NCBI RefSeq assembly: GCF_006439025.1
Contig: NZ_RCYZ01000001.1
Coordinates: 310,001-374,000, forward strand
Reading direction: 5' to 3'
Origin: Hymenobacter nivis
GTDB lineage: Bacteria; Bacteroidota; Bacteroidia; Cytophagales; Hymenobacteraceae
DNA: 64,000 nucleotides
Positions within the stretch are counted from its first letter, which is position 1; each line of letters opens with the position of its first letter. A program made the translations under genes and the position numbers. Of the stretch, positions 34,379 to 44,009 are shown piece after piece. The notes beneath the pieces were generated by a model. It had not been told where the DNA came from. It saw nothing but the letters and a program-made list of their open reading frames with translations, and searched no databases.

Positions 34379-35521
34379 ATGGCCAGGTATTCGCACCTTC
34401 GTGCTATGAGCATGCCTACTGTGCCATTCGCTGCCCGCTTGCCACGCTTGCCCCGCTTACCTAAGTTTGGCGCGGGCCCGGCGCGGCACGCCGTGCTGTT
34501 TCCCCGGCGCACGTACTTGCTGATTACGCTGGGTATTTCCATCGCTTTCGGCTTGCTGATCTTGCCCGCCAGTATCCTCCAGCGCCCGCACACCACGGCC
34601 GCGGAAGCCTTGCTGCTGTTCATCAACCCCGTGTTGGTTTTTCAGGTCCAGTTTGAGTTCAACTACCTGCTACGCTACCGCCGCCACCCGGTGCAGCGGT
34701 GGCTGGGCCGGCAGCCCGCGCGGCCGGCTTACCTGTTTCGGCTGGCATTCACCGCCGTGGTGGTCAGCCTCTACAACGCGGGGCGCTACTACTTGGACAC
34801 GCGCCTGCACCTGCGCCTGGACAATAACCCGCTGGATGCCGTCCTGGCGTGGTCGCAGGTGGCCACGGTGGTGGGCTTCTCCTTCCAGCTTGCCCTAGAG
34901 CTGGTGGAAAACAGCCGCTACCTGACCATTGAGAACGAAATGCTGAAGCGCGAGCAGCTGCAGGCGCGCTACGAAAGCCTGAAGCAGCAGCTGAGCCCCC
35001 ACTTCCTGTTCAACTCGCTCTCAACCCTGGGCGAGCTGATTTACGACGAGCCAGACGCCGCGGCGCTGTTTGTGGAGGAAATGGCCCACGTGTACCGCTA
35101 CCTGCTGCGGCACGGCGAGCAAGCGGCGGTGCCGCTCCGCGACGAGCTGCATTTCCTGCGTTCCTACGTCTACCTGCTGCGGATGCGTTTTAGCACCGGC
35201 ATCCAGCTGGAAATAGATCTACCAGACGACATCCAGGACCGCCCCGTGCCGCCTCTGGCTTTGCAGTTGCTGCTGGAAAACGCCGTGAAGCACAACGCAG
35301 TGAGCCACCGGCAGCCCCTGGTGGTGCGCATCGATTTTGTGGCCCCGGCCACGCTACGGGTGCGCAATAACCGCTACCCCCGCCTCACGCCCACACCCGA
35401 AACTAGCAGCGGGGTGGGCCTGAGCAACCTTACCAACCGCGTGCGGCTCCTGCACCAGCAGCACCTGCTGGTGGAGCAAACCCCCGACGAATTTTGCGTG
35501 TACCTCCCCCTCCCGGCTTAG
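34379..35521 (+). CDS. LytS/YehU-type sensor histidine kinase
   Basis: The protein has 380 residues from ATG 34379; ATGs at 34406 and 34412 are alternatives. Four hydrophobic segments lie within about residues 45-185. The His_kinase dimer motif QQLSPHFLFNSLSTL places the phosphorylated H208, and the ATPase part has LQLLLENAVKHN and GVGLSNLTNRVRLL. This family pairs with LytTR regulators to sense envelope or metabolite signals. The regulator gene starts 12 bp downstream, so the two form an operon. The sensor ligand is not evident; there is no periplasmic domain of size. Confidence 0.93.
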   Translation: MARYSHLRAMSMPTVPFAARLPRLPRLPKFGAGPARHAVLFPRRTYLLITLGISIAFGLLILPASILQRPHTTAAEALLLFINPVLVFQVQFEFNYLLRYRRHPVQRWLGRQPARPAYLFRLAFTAVVVSLYNAGRYYLDTRLHLRLDNNPLDAVLAWSQVATVVGFSFQLALELVENSRYLTIENEMLKREQLQARYESLKQQLSPHFLFNSLSTLGELIYDEPDAAALFVEEMAHVYRYLLRHGEQAAVPLRDELHFLRSYVYLLRMRFSTGIQLEIDLPDDIQDRPVPPLALQLLLENAVKHNAVSHRQPLVVRIDFVAPATLRVRNNRYPRLTPTPETSSGVGLSNLTNRVRLLHQQHLLVEQTPDEFCVYLPLPA

Positions 35522-35533
35522 CTTTCCTGCGCA

Positions 35534-36313
35534 TTGAACATCCTGATAATTGAAGACGAAATCCGGCCGGCCCGGGCGCTGGAGCGCCTGCTGCAAGAAG
35601 TGCGGCCCGAAGCGCAGGTAGTGGGCCGCCTGGAGTTTGTGGCCGACACGGTGGCCTGGCTGCAAGCGCACCCAGCGCCCGACCTCATCTTCATGGACAT
35701 TCACCTGTCCGATGGCAGCAGCTTTGAGGTATTCAAGCAAGTGCCCGTGACGTGCCCCGTCATCTTCGTGACCGCCTACGACGAGCACGCTTTGGAGGCG
35801 TTCCAAGCCAACGGCATCGAGTACTTGCTCAAGCCCATTACCCGCGATGCCTTGCTGCGCGGGCTCCAGAAGTTCGACGCCCTGGGGCGGCACTACGCCG
35901 GCACCGACCCAGCCAACGAAACCTTGCCCGAGCTGCTGCGCCTCGTGCAGCAGCTCGCAAGGCCCCCGGCCTACAAAACCAGCTGGCTGATTCCGTACAA
36001 AAACAAGCTGCTGCCAGTCGCTGTGCACGACATGGCGCACTTGGTTATCCAGCACAGCCTGGTGCACCTCACTACTTTCGACGGGCAACAGTACGCCGTG
36101 GACAGTAGCCTCGACGAATTGGAGGCGCAGCTAGACCCACAGCAGTTTTTCCGCGCCAACCGGCAGGCGCTACTGGCCCGCGCCAGCGTGGTAGCCCTCG
36201 AGCCCCACCACAACGGCCGCATGCTGCTGCACTTGCAGCCCCCCGCCGCCGAGGCGGTCATCGTGCCGAAGCCGCGGGTGGCCGAGCTACGCAAGTGGGT
36301 GAGCGGCGGCTAG
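35534..36313 (+). CDS. LytTR-family response regulator
   Basis: The protein has 259 residues. TTG 35534 is chosen because it gives the receiver start MNILIIEDE and no ATG is near. The receiver domain (about 1-120) has the acidic pair ED, the phosphoacceptor D55 in IFMDIHLSDG, the TAYDEHALEAF switch and LLKPI lysine. The C-terminal LytTR DNA-binding domain (about 155-255) has YKNKLLPVAVHDMAHLV and FRANRQALLARASVVAL. It acts with the kinase 12 bp upstream. Target promoters are unknown. Confidence 0.93.
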   Translation: MNILIIEDEIRPARALERLLQEVRPEAQVVGRLEFVADTVAWLQAHPAPDLIFMDIHLSDGSSFEVFKQVPVTCPVIFVTAYDEHALEAFQANGIEYLLKPITRDALLRGLQKFDALGRHYAGTDPANETLPELLRLVQQLARPPAYKTSWLIPYKNKLLPVAVHDMAHLVIQHSLVHLTTFDGQQYAVDSSLDELEAQLDPQQFFRANRQALLARASVVALEPHHNGRMLLHLQPPAAEAVIVPKPRVAELRKWVSGG

Positions 36314-36366
36314 GGCCCCTATCCTCGCGCACAACCCAAGCAAATAATTGGGGCCCTTAAAAACAC

Positions 36367-36410
36367 AAAACCCGCCCCCGGTGCCTCGTAAGGCGCCAGG
36401 GGCGGGTTTT
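36367..36410. terminator. Bidirectional intrinsic terminator
   Basis: AAAACCCGCCCC (36367-36378) pairs with GGGGCGGGTTTT (36399-36410); the loop contains a further GGTGCC/GGCGCC pairing. It lies between the LytTR gene and convergent ompA. Confidence 0.88.
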
Positions 36411-36443
36411 ATTGGGTAAGCTAAATTGCTTAAGAAAGTAATT

Positions 36444-36491
36444 AGAGCCTTTTGAATCGCCTAGAGCCTTTTGATGGGCCCTAGGCGATTC
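36444..36491. repeat. Short direct and inverted repeats downstream of the OmpA gene
   Basis: AGAGCCTTTTGA occurs at 36444-36455 and 36463-36474. GAATCGCCTAG (36454-36464) and CTAGGCGATTC (36481-36491) form a perfect 11-bp inverted repeat. It could act as a second terminator for the OmpA gene, whose stop lies a few bases upstream on the minus strand. Confidence 0.55.
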
Positions 36492-36498
36492 CGGTCAC

Positions 36499-38103
36499 TT
36501 ACTTCTTGCGCTTAGCGGGAGCCTTCTTGGCAGGAGCCTTTTTAGCGGGCGCCTTTTTCGTGCCGGGGAGGGCTTTGCCATCCTTCAGGATTTCAGAAAT
36601 CGTGGGGGCAGCACCATACTTCACTTCGGCAGCGTTGGTCTCGCCGGTGAGGTAGGGGTCGAAGTCCACACGACGGTTCAGGGCCTGGCCGGCGGCCGTT
36701 TTGTTGTCGGCAACTGGGTGGGTCTCACCGTAGCCGCGGGCTTCGATGCGCTCGGCGGGGATGCCTTTGCTCAGCATGTAGGCACGGGCCGAAGCGGCGC
36801 GCTCGTAGCTCAGTTTCAGGTTGTAGTTGTCATCACCCTTGCTGTCGGTGTGGCCAGCGATGCTGAGCGAGTAGTCGGGGTACTCGTTCATGATCTGCAC
36901 CATCTGCTGCAGCTTGGGGAACGACGAGGGCTTCAGGGTAGCCTTGTTGAAGTCGAAGTTGATGTACTTCGTGGCTTCGTTGAGCACCTTTTTGGTCTCG
37001 GCCTTCATCTCGGGGCAGCCTTTGTTGCTGGCGGGGCCGGCACGGTCGGGGCAGCGGTCTTCGTAGTCAGCTACGCCGTCGCCGTCGCGGTCAAGCGGGC
37101 AGCCATTGGCATCAACTTGCACACCAGCGGGGGTGTTGGGGCACTTGTCTTGGAAGTCAGGCACTTTGTCGCCGTCGGCGTCAAGCGGGCAGCCCGAAGC
37201 ATCGACGCGTACGCCGGCCGGGGTGTTGGGGCACTTGTCGTCGTTGTCAGCCACGCCGTCGCCATCGGCGTCGGGGCAACCTTGCAGGGCAGCCAGGCCC
37301 TTCACATCGGGGCACTTGTCTTGGTAGTCGGCCACGCCGTCACCGTCCGTATCAACCGGGCAGCCATTCACGTCAACCTTAACACCGGTTGGGGTGTCGG
37401 GGCATTTGTCTTTTTTATCCGACACGCCGTCGCCGTCGGTGTCTTTGGCTTTGCCCAGGTTAGCACGAATGCCAGCCGTGAACTGCATGTAGCGGTCTTT
37501 CTTGTCCCAGAACGTGGTAGAGCTGCTGGTGAAACCGTCGAGGTTCTCGTCTGAGGTCTGCAGGTAAGCCTGCGAAGCCTGCACGTAGAAAACGGCCGAC
37601 TCGCCCAAGTGGAAGTCAAGGCCAGCGCCTACCTGGCCACCGAAGGAACCAAAGCGGCGGAAGTTATTGGGGGCCGTACGCGAAGCGTAACGGTCGGTCA
37701 GCACCCACGAGTACTGGGGCTCTACCAACAAGTAAGGGTGCAGGAAGAAGCTATCCTTGATCGGAGCCTTCAGCTTGAAGCCCAAGCCAGCCTGGTACAT
37801 CTGCGCCTTGAAGCGCTGGCCGGTGCTGTTAAACGTGCCCTCGTTTTGCGGGAAACGCAGGCGGGTGTAGTCCAAGTCTAAGCGCAAGTCAAGCCAACGG
37901 CCCACGTACCGGGTGATGTCGAGGCCACCGCTGTAGGGCATATTGTCCCACTTCCAAAAGGCGCTGCCAAGGTCGCCCTTGTACTGCGTAGCGTTGGCGT
38001 GGAGGCCAATTGAAGTTTTGCGGTCGGCCGTTTGCGCGTTGGCTTCCGAGGCAGCCAACAACCCAACCCCGAGGAGGGCGGCTTTGTAACAGAGGTGTTT
38101 CAT
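36499..38103 (-). CDS. OmpA-family outer-membrane protein with thrombospondin type 3 repeats and a basic tail
   Basis: The protein has 534 residues from ATG 38103. A signal peptide (to NAQ, residue 24) is followed by an N-terminal eight-stranded barrel (about 28-215). Five calcium-binding thrombospondin type 3-like repeats of the form DxDGDGVxDxxDKCP run from about 225 to 370. An OmpA peptidoglycan-binding domain (about 380-490) has IAGHTDSKGDDNYN and RIEARGYGETHP. The last 20 residues are a repeated KKAPAKKAPAK tract. The protein links outer membrane to cell wall. The basic tail is unusual for the family. A porin role is not implied. Confidence 0.95.
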   Translation of the reverse strand: MKHLCYKAALLGVGLLAASEANAQTADRKTSIGLHANATQYKGDLGSAFWKWDNMPYSGGLDITRYVGRWLDLRLDLDYTRLRFPQNEGTFNSTGQRFKAQMYQAGLGFKLKAPIKDSFFLHPYLLVEPQYSWVLTDRYASRTAPNNFRRFGSFGGQVGAGLDFHLGESAVFYVQASQAYLQTSDENLDGFTSSSTTFWDKKDRYMQFTAGIRANLGKAKDTDGDGVSDKKDKCPDTPTGVKVDVNGCPVDTDGDGVADYQDKCPDVKGLAALQGCPDADGDGVADNDDKCPNTPAGVRVDASGCPLDADGDKVPDFQDKCPNTPAGVQVDANGCPLDRDGDGVADYEDRCPDRAGPASNKGCPEMKAETKKVLNEATKYINFDFNKATLKPSSFPKLQQMVQIMNEYPDYSLSIAGHTDSKGDDNYNLKLSYERAASARAYMLSKGIPAERIEARGYGETHPVADNKTAAGQALNRRVDFDPYLTGETNAAEVKYGAAPTISEILKDGKALPGTKKAPAKKAPAKKAPAKRKK

Positions 38104-38349
38104 AAAAAAAGGGCTACGCGGTGTTAACGCAGGCTTTGTTTAGGTAAAAAAGAGAGAAAAGTTTTAGTTGAAGACCTGCTAAAACCGGCGTAACCGGGGC
38201 TGCAGGAAGGATTTGCTATCTTAATATTGGGCTAATACGAGAATGAGAACTAAAAGTCTTATTATTGCCTTAGCGTTGTTGCAGAAATTCCCTTAATTAA
38301 TGTTTCACTGCTAGTTAATTTTTGGCATTGAGAATCATAGAGTTTCTAT

Positions 38350-38387
38350 ACTGGGCTATTTGAGCCAGACTGGGCTATTTGAGCCAG
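38350..38387. repeat. Two perfect tandem copies of a 19-bp unit
   Basis: ACTGGGCTATTTGAGCCAG occurs twice in direct succession (38350-38368 and 38369-38387). Each unit is an imperfect palindrome (CTGGGCT and AGCCAG), a form typical of a regulator-binding site. Confidence 0.7.
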
Positions 38388-38975
38388 CGCGGCAGCAAAT
38401 AGCACGCCAAAACCAGTCAAATCGCGGCAAATAGATAACGGAAGCAAGAACAAGTTGGCTTCCGCAAAGAAGCCAGATAGTTCCCTTGAACGGCAATGGC
38501 CATAATACGTTTGGCAAAACCACCCGAATGCCCCGAATTAGTGGCTGAACGCACCTAATTAGCCCCTGAAGCACCGCCGAAGCTGCCAATGACAACGGCG
38601 TAGCCCTCCGCAGCGGTCCAAGGTTTGTCCTAGCGGTGCTGGCCTGCCCCAGCGGCCCCGCACGCCTGCTGCCCCACTGCACCTATACCGATGGAATAAG
38701 CCTAACAGGGGCCCCGCCGGCTTTTCCGTCGGGGCCCTAGTGTTTTCCGGACGGGCACTATTCTTAGCTGGTATTACCGGCCGACGCATTGGCGAACAAT
38801 GCGTAGAACCTGGATTTCAGGGTGCTATTTGAGGAACAAGTGCCCGGGCGGGACACGAGAGCGGGCCTACCAGGCTTGCTCCGTAGCCGCTACCGGCCAG
38901 TAGGGCCCCCGGTGGCCGGGCCAGGCGGCCACTGCCCGGCAGGCTTCGTGACAATTGCATAATACAGGCAACATA

Positions 38976-39003
38976 TTGGCTAAACCTTAGCCCGGGAACT
39001 TTG
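38976..39003 (+). promoter_or_regulatory. Promoter of the susCD-phosphatase operon
   Basis: TTG (38976-38978) and GAACTTTG (38996-39003) are 17 bp apart, resembling -33/-7 boxes. ATG 39168 lies 165 nt downstream. Confidence 0.5.
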
Positions 39004-39167
39004 CAGCACCGAAGCCAACCCCTACCAGGATAGCGCCAACGGCCTTTTCGAGCCCTTTCCGCTGCTTGCTCGCCCTGCCCCACTGCCCGCCCTGGGGCCC
39101 TACCCTCCTGCTGCTTTTGCCACTCCCGACGCCGGCGCTGCCCGGCGCCTCACCCTTTTGTTGCCCT

Positions 39168-42100
39168 ATGCCCAGACGCCTACCCCAGTACCGCACCGCT
39201 GCCACCCTCGCCCTCGGCCTAGCCGGACCAGCTGCCCTCACGCTGGCCCTGCCCACCACCACCCGCGCCCAGGCCCCCGCCGCGCAGACCGTGGCCGGCC
39301 AGGTAACCGACGCCGTCGGCCAGCCCCTGCCCGGCGTGACGGTGCTGGTGAAGGGCACCAACAACGGCGCGGCCACCAACGCCGAGGGCCGGTTTGAGCT
39401 GCGCGTGGCCAGCCCCGCGCAGGCCGTGCTGGTGCTCTCGTTCGTGGGCTTTGAACCGCAGGAGGTGCCCGTGGCGGGCCGGGCCAGCTTCAGCATCAGC
39501 CTCAAGCCCAGCCTGACGGGCCTCGACGAAGTGGTAGTGACGGGCTACGGCACCACCAAACGCGAAAACCTGACCACCGCCGTAGGCTCGCTGCCCAACC
39601 CCGAGAAGCAGGCCAACCGCCCAATTACCAACGTGGCCAGCATGCTGCAGGGCAACGTGGCCGGCGTGACGGTGCTGACCCAGGGCGGCGACCCCACGGC
39701 CACGCCGCAGGTGGTTATCCGCGGGGCGGGCTCGACCAGCAGCGAGCAGCCGCTGTACGTGGTGGACGGCATGCCCTACTACGGGGGGCCCCTGAACCCC
39801 AACGACATCGCCAGCATTACGGTGCTGAAAGACGCGGCCGCCGCCGCCATCTACGGCGCGCAAGCCGCCTCGGGCGTGGTGGTGGTGACCACCAAAAGTG
39901 GCAAAAGCGGCACGCCCCGCGTGACCGTGGACACCTACCAGGGCTGGCAAACGGCCTACCGCCGCCCCGGGGCCCTAAACGCCGCCGAGCAGGCCGCCGC
40001 CTACAACCTGGCCGCCGACAACGCCGGCGTGGGCCGCCCCGCCGCCCACGACGCCACCAAAAACCCCTGGGGCCAGACGACGCGCACCAACTGGCTCGAC
40101 GATATTTTTCGCACCGGCAGCATCTACAACCTCAACGCCACCGTGAGCGGCGGCAGCGAGCACGGCCGCTACCTGTCGTCGTTCGGCTACCTCAAAAACG
40201 AGGGCCTGCTGGTGGGCACCAATTTGCAGCGCTACACCCTGCGCCTGAAGTCGGACTACGACCTGAGCGACAAAATAACGGTGGGCCAGAACGTGTACAT
40301 CAACCGCACCAACGGGCGCGGGGCCAACACCAGCAACAGCTACTCGGGCGCAATTATCAACGCCATTTACATGCCCCCGGCGGCCACCGTGCGCTACCCA
40401 GACGGCAGCTTCGGCGGCGTGACGCCACTCGCGCCCGACCCGGCCTTTCAATTTGCCGGGGCCTACGGCGACGTGTACAACCCGGTGGCCCTGCTGCTGC
40501 GCCCGGCCATCGACAACCCCGTGCTCAACGTCAACGGCATCGGCTACGTGGAGTACGCGCCGCTGGAAGGCCTGAAACTGCGCAGCAGCTTCGGCCTCGA
40601 TTTGCTGAACGAGAATTACAAGCGCTTCGACCCGCGGGTGCCCGAGCCCGGCCGCAGCAACACCATGAACTACTTGACCCAGAGCCAGTCGGCCCGCACC
40701 AAGTGGATTTGGGACAACCAGGTGAGCTACCAGAAAACCCTGGGCCGCCACGCCCTCGACCTCACGGCCGTGTACTCGGCCCAACGCACCAACTACGAGT
40801 ACTCGTGGCTGCAAGGCCAGAACTTCGACCGCGAGGACGACTGGTACCAGTACATCGGCAACGCCAAGGAATTTGTGGTGAAGCCCACCAGCAGCGTGTA
40901 CCAGGACGCCCTGACCTCGGCCATCGGCCGCGTCACCTACAGCTTTGCCGACCGCTACTTCTTGATGGCCAGCGCCCGCCGCGACCAAACCTCGCGCCTG
41001 GCCACGTATAATTCCGACTACTTCCCGGCCGTGTCGGGGGCCTGGAAAGTCTCCTCCGAATCGTTTTGGAACCCAAAGCTCATTCAGACGCTGAAGCTGC
41101 GCGGCTCGTGGGGCCAGATTGGCAACATCCAGTCCGTCAACTACTACGCCTACAACGTGCCGCTGGTGGCCGGCCAGGCCTACCTGGGCGGCGCGCCCGG
41201 CTACGGCACGGCCTACTACGTAGATAAGCAGTCGAACCCCAACCTGAAGTGGGAGCGCTCCGAAACCTTCGACGCGGGCCTCGACCTGGGGCTGCTCGAT
41301 AACCGCCTCACCTTCAGCGTCGATTACTTCCGCAAATACACCCGCGGCCTGATTCTGCCCATCGCCCCCAACACCGGCTCGGGCGTGGGCGAGGGCCCCA
41401 CCGCCAACGTGGGCACCGTGCGCAACCAAGGCCTGGAGCTGAGCCTGGGCTACAACGGCCAGGCGGGGGCCCTCACCTACCAAGTGAACGGCAACCTGGC
41501 CACCCTCCAAAACCAGGTGCTGGACCTGGATGGCTACGGCAACAGCTACATCCAGCACACCGACAACGTGCGCACGCAGCTCTACCCGTTCCGCTCCACG
41601 GTGGGCCAACCGCTGTACGCCTACTACCTCATCCCGGCGCAGGGCTTGTTTAAGTCAGACCAGGAGGCGGCCGCCTACACCACCGCCGACGGGCAGCGCA
41701 TTCAGCCCAACGCCAAGGCTGGCGACCTCAAGTTTCAGGACGTGAACGGCGACGGCAAAATCGACGACAACGACCGCGTGTACCGGGGCAGCGCCATGCC
41801 CAAGCGCACCTACGCCCTCACCCTGAGCGGCCAATACAAGAGCTTCGACCTCAGCGTGTTCTTGCAAGGCGTGAGCGGCGTGCAGCTCTTCAACGCCTAC
41901 AAATTCTCGACCTACAACGCGGGCCTGCAGGGCTACAACCTCGACCGCCGCGTGCTCGACGCCTGGACGCCCAATAACCCCGACGCCACCATCCCGCGCC
42001 TGTCCACGGCCGATGCCAACCAGAACTTCAGCCGCGCCTCCGACTGGTACCTGGAAGATGGCTCCTACTTGCGCCTCAAAAACCTGACCGTGGGCTACAC

Positions 42101-42287
42101 CCTGCCCGCCGCCCTCAGCGGCCGCGTGCGCACCGGGGCCAGCCTGCGCCTCTACCTCACGGCCGAAAACCTGGTCACCTTCACCAAATACACCGGCCTC
42201 GACCCCGAAGTGGGCAACCGCGGCCTCGACGTGGGCACCTACCCGCTGCCGCGCACCCTCACGGTGGGCCTGAACCTGGGGATTTAA
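39168..42287 (+). CDS. SusC/RagA-family TonB-linked outer-membrane transporter
   Basis: The protein has 1,039 residues. ATG 39168 is preferred over an ATG-less extension from 39066 because a signal peptide (to TRAQ, residue 35) follows. A carboxypeptidase-regulatory-like domain (GQVTDAVGQPLPGVTVLVKGT) leads to the TonB box region EVVVTGYGTTKRENLTTAVG, the plug (VVIRGAGSTSSEQPLYVVDG, VLKDAAAAAIYGAQAASG) and the barrel. SusC forms the import channel with SusD. It heads an operon with SusD, a phosphodiesterase and alkaline phosphatase, gaps 48-85 bp. That company suggests import of a phosphorylated compound rather than a polysaccharide (inference). Confidence 0.97.
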   Translation: MPRRLPQYRTAATLALGLAGPAALTLALPTTTRAQAPAAQTVAGQVTDAVGQPLPGVTVLVKGTNNGAATNAEGRFELRVASPAQAVLVLSFVGFEPQEVPVAGRASFSISLKPSLTGLDEVVVTGYGTTKRENLTTAVGSLPNPEKQANRPITNVASMLQGNVAGVTVLTQGGDPTATPQVVIRGAGSTSSEQPLYVVDGMPYYGGPLNPNDIASITVLKDAAAAAIYGAQAASGVVVVTTKSGKSGTPRVTVDTYQGWQTAYRRPGALNAAEQAAAYNLAADNAGVGRPAAHDATKNPWGQTTRTNWLDDIFRTGSIYNLNATVSGGSEHGRYLSSFGYLKNEGLLVGTNLQRYTLRLKSDYDLSDKITVGQNVYINRTNGRGANTSNSYSGAIINAIYMPPAATVRYPDGSFGGVTPLAPDPAFQFAGAYGDVYNPVALLLRPAIDNPVLNVNGIGYVEYAPLEGLKLRSSFGLDLLNENYKRFDPRVPEPGRSNTMNYLTQSQSARTKWIWDNQVSYQKTLGRHALDLTAVYSAQRTNYEYSWLQGQNFDREDDWYQYIGNAKEFVVKPTSSVYQDALTSAIGRVTYSFADRYFLMASARRDQTSRLATYNSDYFPAVSGAWKVSSESFWNPKLIQTLKLRGSWGQIGNIQSVNYYAYNVPLVAGQAYLGGAPGYGTAYYVDKQSNPNLKWERSETFDAGLDLGLLDNRLTFSVDYFRKYTRGLILPIAPNTGSGVGEGPTANVGTVRNQGLELSLGYNGQAGALTYQVNGNLATLQNQVLDLDGYGNSYIQHTDNVRTQLYPFRSTVGQPLYAYYLIPAQGLFKSDQEAAAYTTADGQRIQPNAKAGDLKFQDVNGDGKIDDNDRVYRGSAMPKRTYALTLSGQYKSFDLSVFLQGVSGVQLFNAYKFSTYNAGLQGYNLDRRVLDAWTPNNPDATIPRLSTADANQNFSRASDWYLEDGSYLRLKNLTVGYTLPAALSGRVRTGASLRLYLTAENLVTFTKYTGLDPEVGNRGLDVGTYPLPRTLTVGLNLGI

Positions 42288-42372
42288 GCGGCCACCAGAC
42301 GGGGCACCCGGGAGCATCTCCCCCCCAGCCAGATGGCCCAACCAGCATAAAATTGAAATTTACCTACTGATA

Positions 42373-43932
42373 ATGAAACCCACTACTACCTTCCTGCTTG
42401 CCGCTGCGCTGCTCGCCACCGCCACCGGCTGCAAGAAATCCTTCACCGACCTCACGCCCCAGGGCACCATCACGGCGGCCAACTTCTGGCAAACGGCCGA
42501 TGATGCCACGGCCGCCTCCAACGCCCTCTATACCTACATGCGCGACGACGACATGTTCGGGCGCGGCTTTTTCTGGTTCATCAACGCCTCCGACGACATG
42601 GTGACGGGCCGCGTGCGGGCCACCGCCGCCAACACCCGCAACTTCACGGCCACTGGCTCGGAGGGCGACATCAACAAGATGTACGGCTACTCGTACCGGG
42701 CCATCCGGCGCTGCAACGAGGTGCTCAAGAACGTGCCCGGCATGAGCATCAACGCCAGCCTCAAAAACCGGGTATTGGGCGAGGCCTACTTCATGCGCGC
42801 CTTCTCGTACTTCCACATCGCCACCCGCTACGGCGACCAGCGCGCCGGCGTGCCCATCGTGACGGAAGCCACCATGGACCAGAACGACTTCCCGCGCCCG
42901 GCCAGCGTGGTAGATAATTACGCCATGATGGTCAGCGACTTCCAGAAAGCCGCCGAGTTGCTGCCGCTCATCACCACCTACAGCAGCACCGACCAGGGCC
43001 GCGCCCACAAAGACGCCGCCCTCGCCTACCTGGCCAAAACCTACACCTTCTGGGCGCAGTACGACCGCAGCAAGTGGGCCCTGGCCGAAGCCGCCGCCAC
43101 GGCCGTGGCCACCTCCGGCTCGGGCCGCGCACTGCTGAATACCGGCAACCCGGCGGCCGACTTCCGCAGCGTGTTCAGCATCGACAAAAACTGGTCGAGT
43201 GAGTACATCTGGTCGGCCGTATCGGGCCGGCAGGACGGCAGCATTCTACCCGGTGTGGTGCTCGAAAACAAGGGCTGGGGCCTGTATAACGGCTGGGGCT
43301 ACTTCCAGCCCACGCTGGGCCTGTATAATGAGTTTGAAACCGGCGACGTGCGCCGCGCCGCCACCGTGCTGAGCTTCGGCGACTCGTTCCAGTTTTTGGG
43401 CAGCACGCGCCGCTACTTTTCGTCTAACTCGCTCACGGGCTTCCAGTTTAGCAAGTACATGCAGCCCTTCGCCACGCCGGTGAGCGACCACATCAACGCC
43501 AACGGCGACAAGCCCACCACCGACCTCAACGTGCCGCTGCTGCGCTACGCCGAGGTGCTGCTGCTCAAGGCCGAAGCCCAAATCATGCAGGGCAAAAGCG
43601 GCGACGACGCCCTCAACGCCGTGCGCCGCCGCGCCGGCCTGGCCGCCAAAACCGGCGCCACCCTCGCTGACCTCAAGCACGAGCGCCGCGTGGAGCTGGC
43701 CGGCGAGTTTGCCGACCGCCACGCCGACCTCGTGCGCTGGGGCGATGCCCAGGCCGCCTACGCCCAACCCCAGCTCGGCCGCGCCTACGCCAACCAGACC
43801 GACCCCAACTCGACCTTCAAGGTAGTGACCGTGTGGCCCGCCCGCACCTTCAACCCCGCCGTTCACCACGTATGGCCCATCCCGCCCAACGACTTGGCCA
43901 ACTCGCACATCGCCCAGAACCAGGGCTGGTAA
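42373..43932 (+). CDS. SusD/RagB-family surface lipoprotein
   Basis: The protein has 519 residues from ATG 42373. A lipoprotein signal ends ATATGC, with C20 as the lipidated residue. SusD features are FTDLTPQGTITAANFWQTADDA, a helical TPR-like region (SYRAIRRCNEVLKNVP, RNRVLGEAYFMRAFSYF-like sequence) and C-terminal FADRHADLVRWGDAQ and IPPNDLANSHIAQNQGW. SusD binds substrate at the cell surface and closes the SusC barrel. It follows SusC by 85 bp. Substrate identity is not visible. Confidence 0.97.
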   Translation: MKPTTTFLLAAALLATATGCKKSFTDLTPQGTITAANFWQTADDATAASNALYTYMRDDDMFGRGFFWFINASDDMVTGRVRATAANTRNFTATGSEGDINKMYGYSYRAIRRCNEVLKNVPGMSINASLKNRVLGEAYFMRAFSYFHIATRYGDQRAGVPIVTEATMDQNDFPRPASVVDNYAMMVSDFQKAAELLPLITTYSSTDQGRAHKDAALAYLAKTYTFWAQYDRSKWALAEAAATAVATSGSGRALLNTGNPAADFRSVFSIDKNWSSEYIWSAVSGRQDGSILPGVVLENKGWGLYNGWGYFQPTLGLYNEFETGDVRRAATVLSFGDSFQFLGSTRRYFSSNSLTGFQFSKYMQPFATPVSDHINANGDKPTTDLNVPLLRYAEVLLLKAEAQIMQGKSGDDALNAVRRRAGLAAKTGATLADLKHERRVELAGEFADRHADLVRWGDAQAAYAQPQLGRAYANQTDPNSTFKVVTVWPARTFNPAVHHVWPIPPNDLANSHIAQNQGW

Positions 43933-44009
43933 TTATCCGCTTCCGAGATACTTGTTCCCCTATTCCGCCCCGCTGGCCCCACCGCCAGCGGGGCCCCTGT
44001 TTTCAGCCC

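Larger units (their letters stand above)
38104..39167. other. Long intergenic region between divergent ompA and susC genes
   Basis: The first 300 bases are AT-rich and should hold the ompA promoter, but no perfect TAnnTTTG was found. A 19-bp tandem repeat lies at 38350-38387. A GC hairpin around 38708-38740 (GGGGCCCCG with CGGGGCCCT) could stop transcription. The susC promoter is at 38976-39003. Short frames elsewhere have no support. Confidence 0.6.

Noticed and set aside
38356..38682. 108-codon minus-strand frame in the ompA-susC gap
   Set aside because: No start context, spans the tandem repeat, unrecognisable composition.
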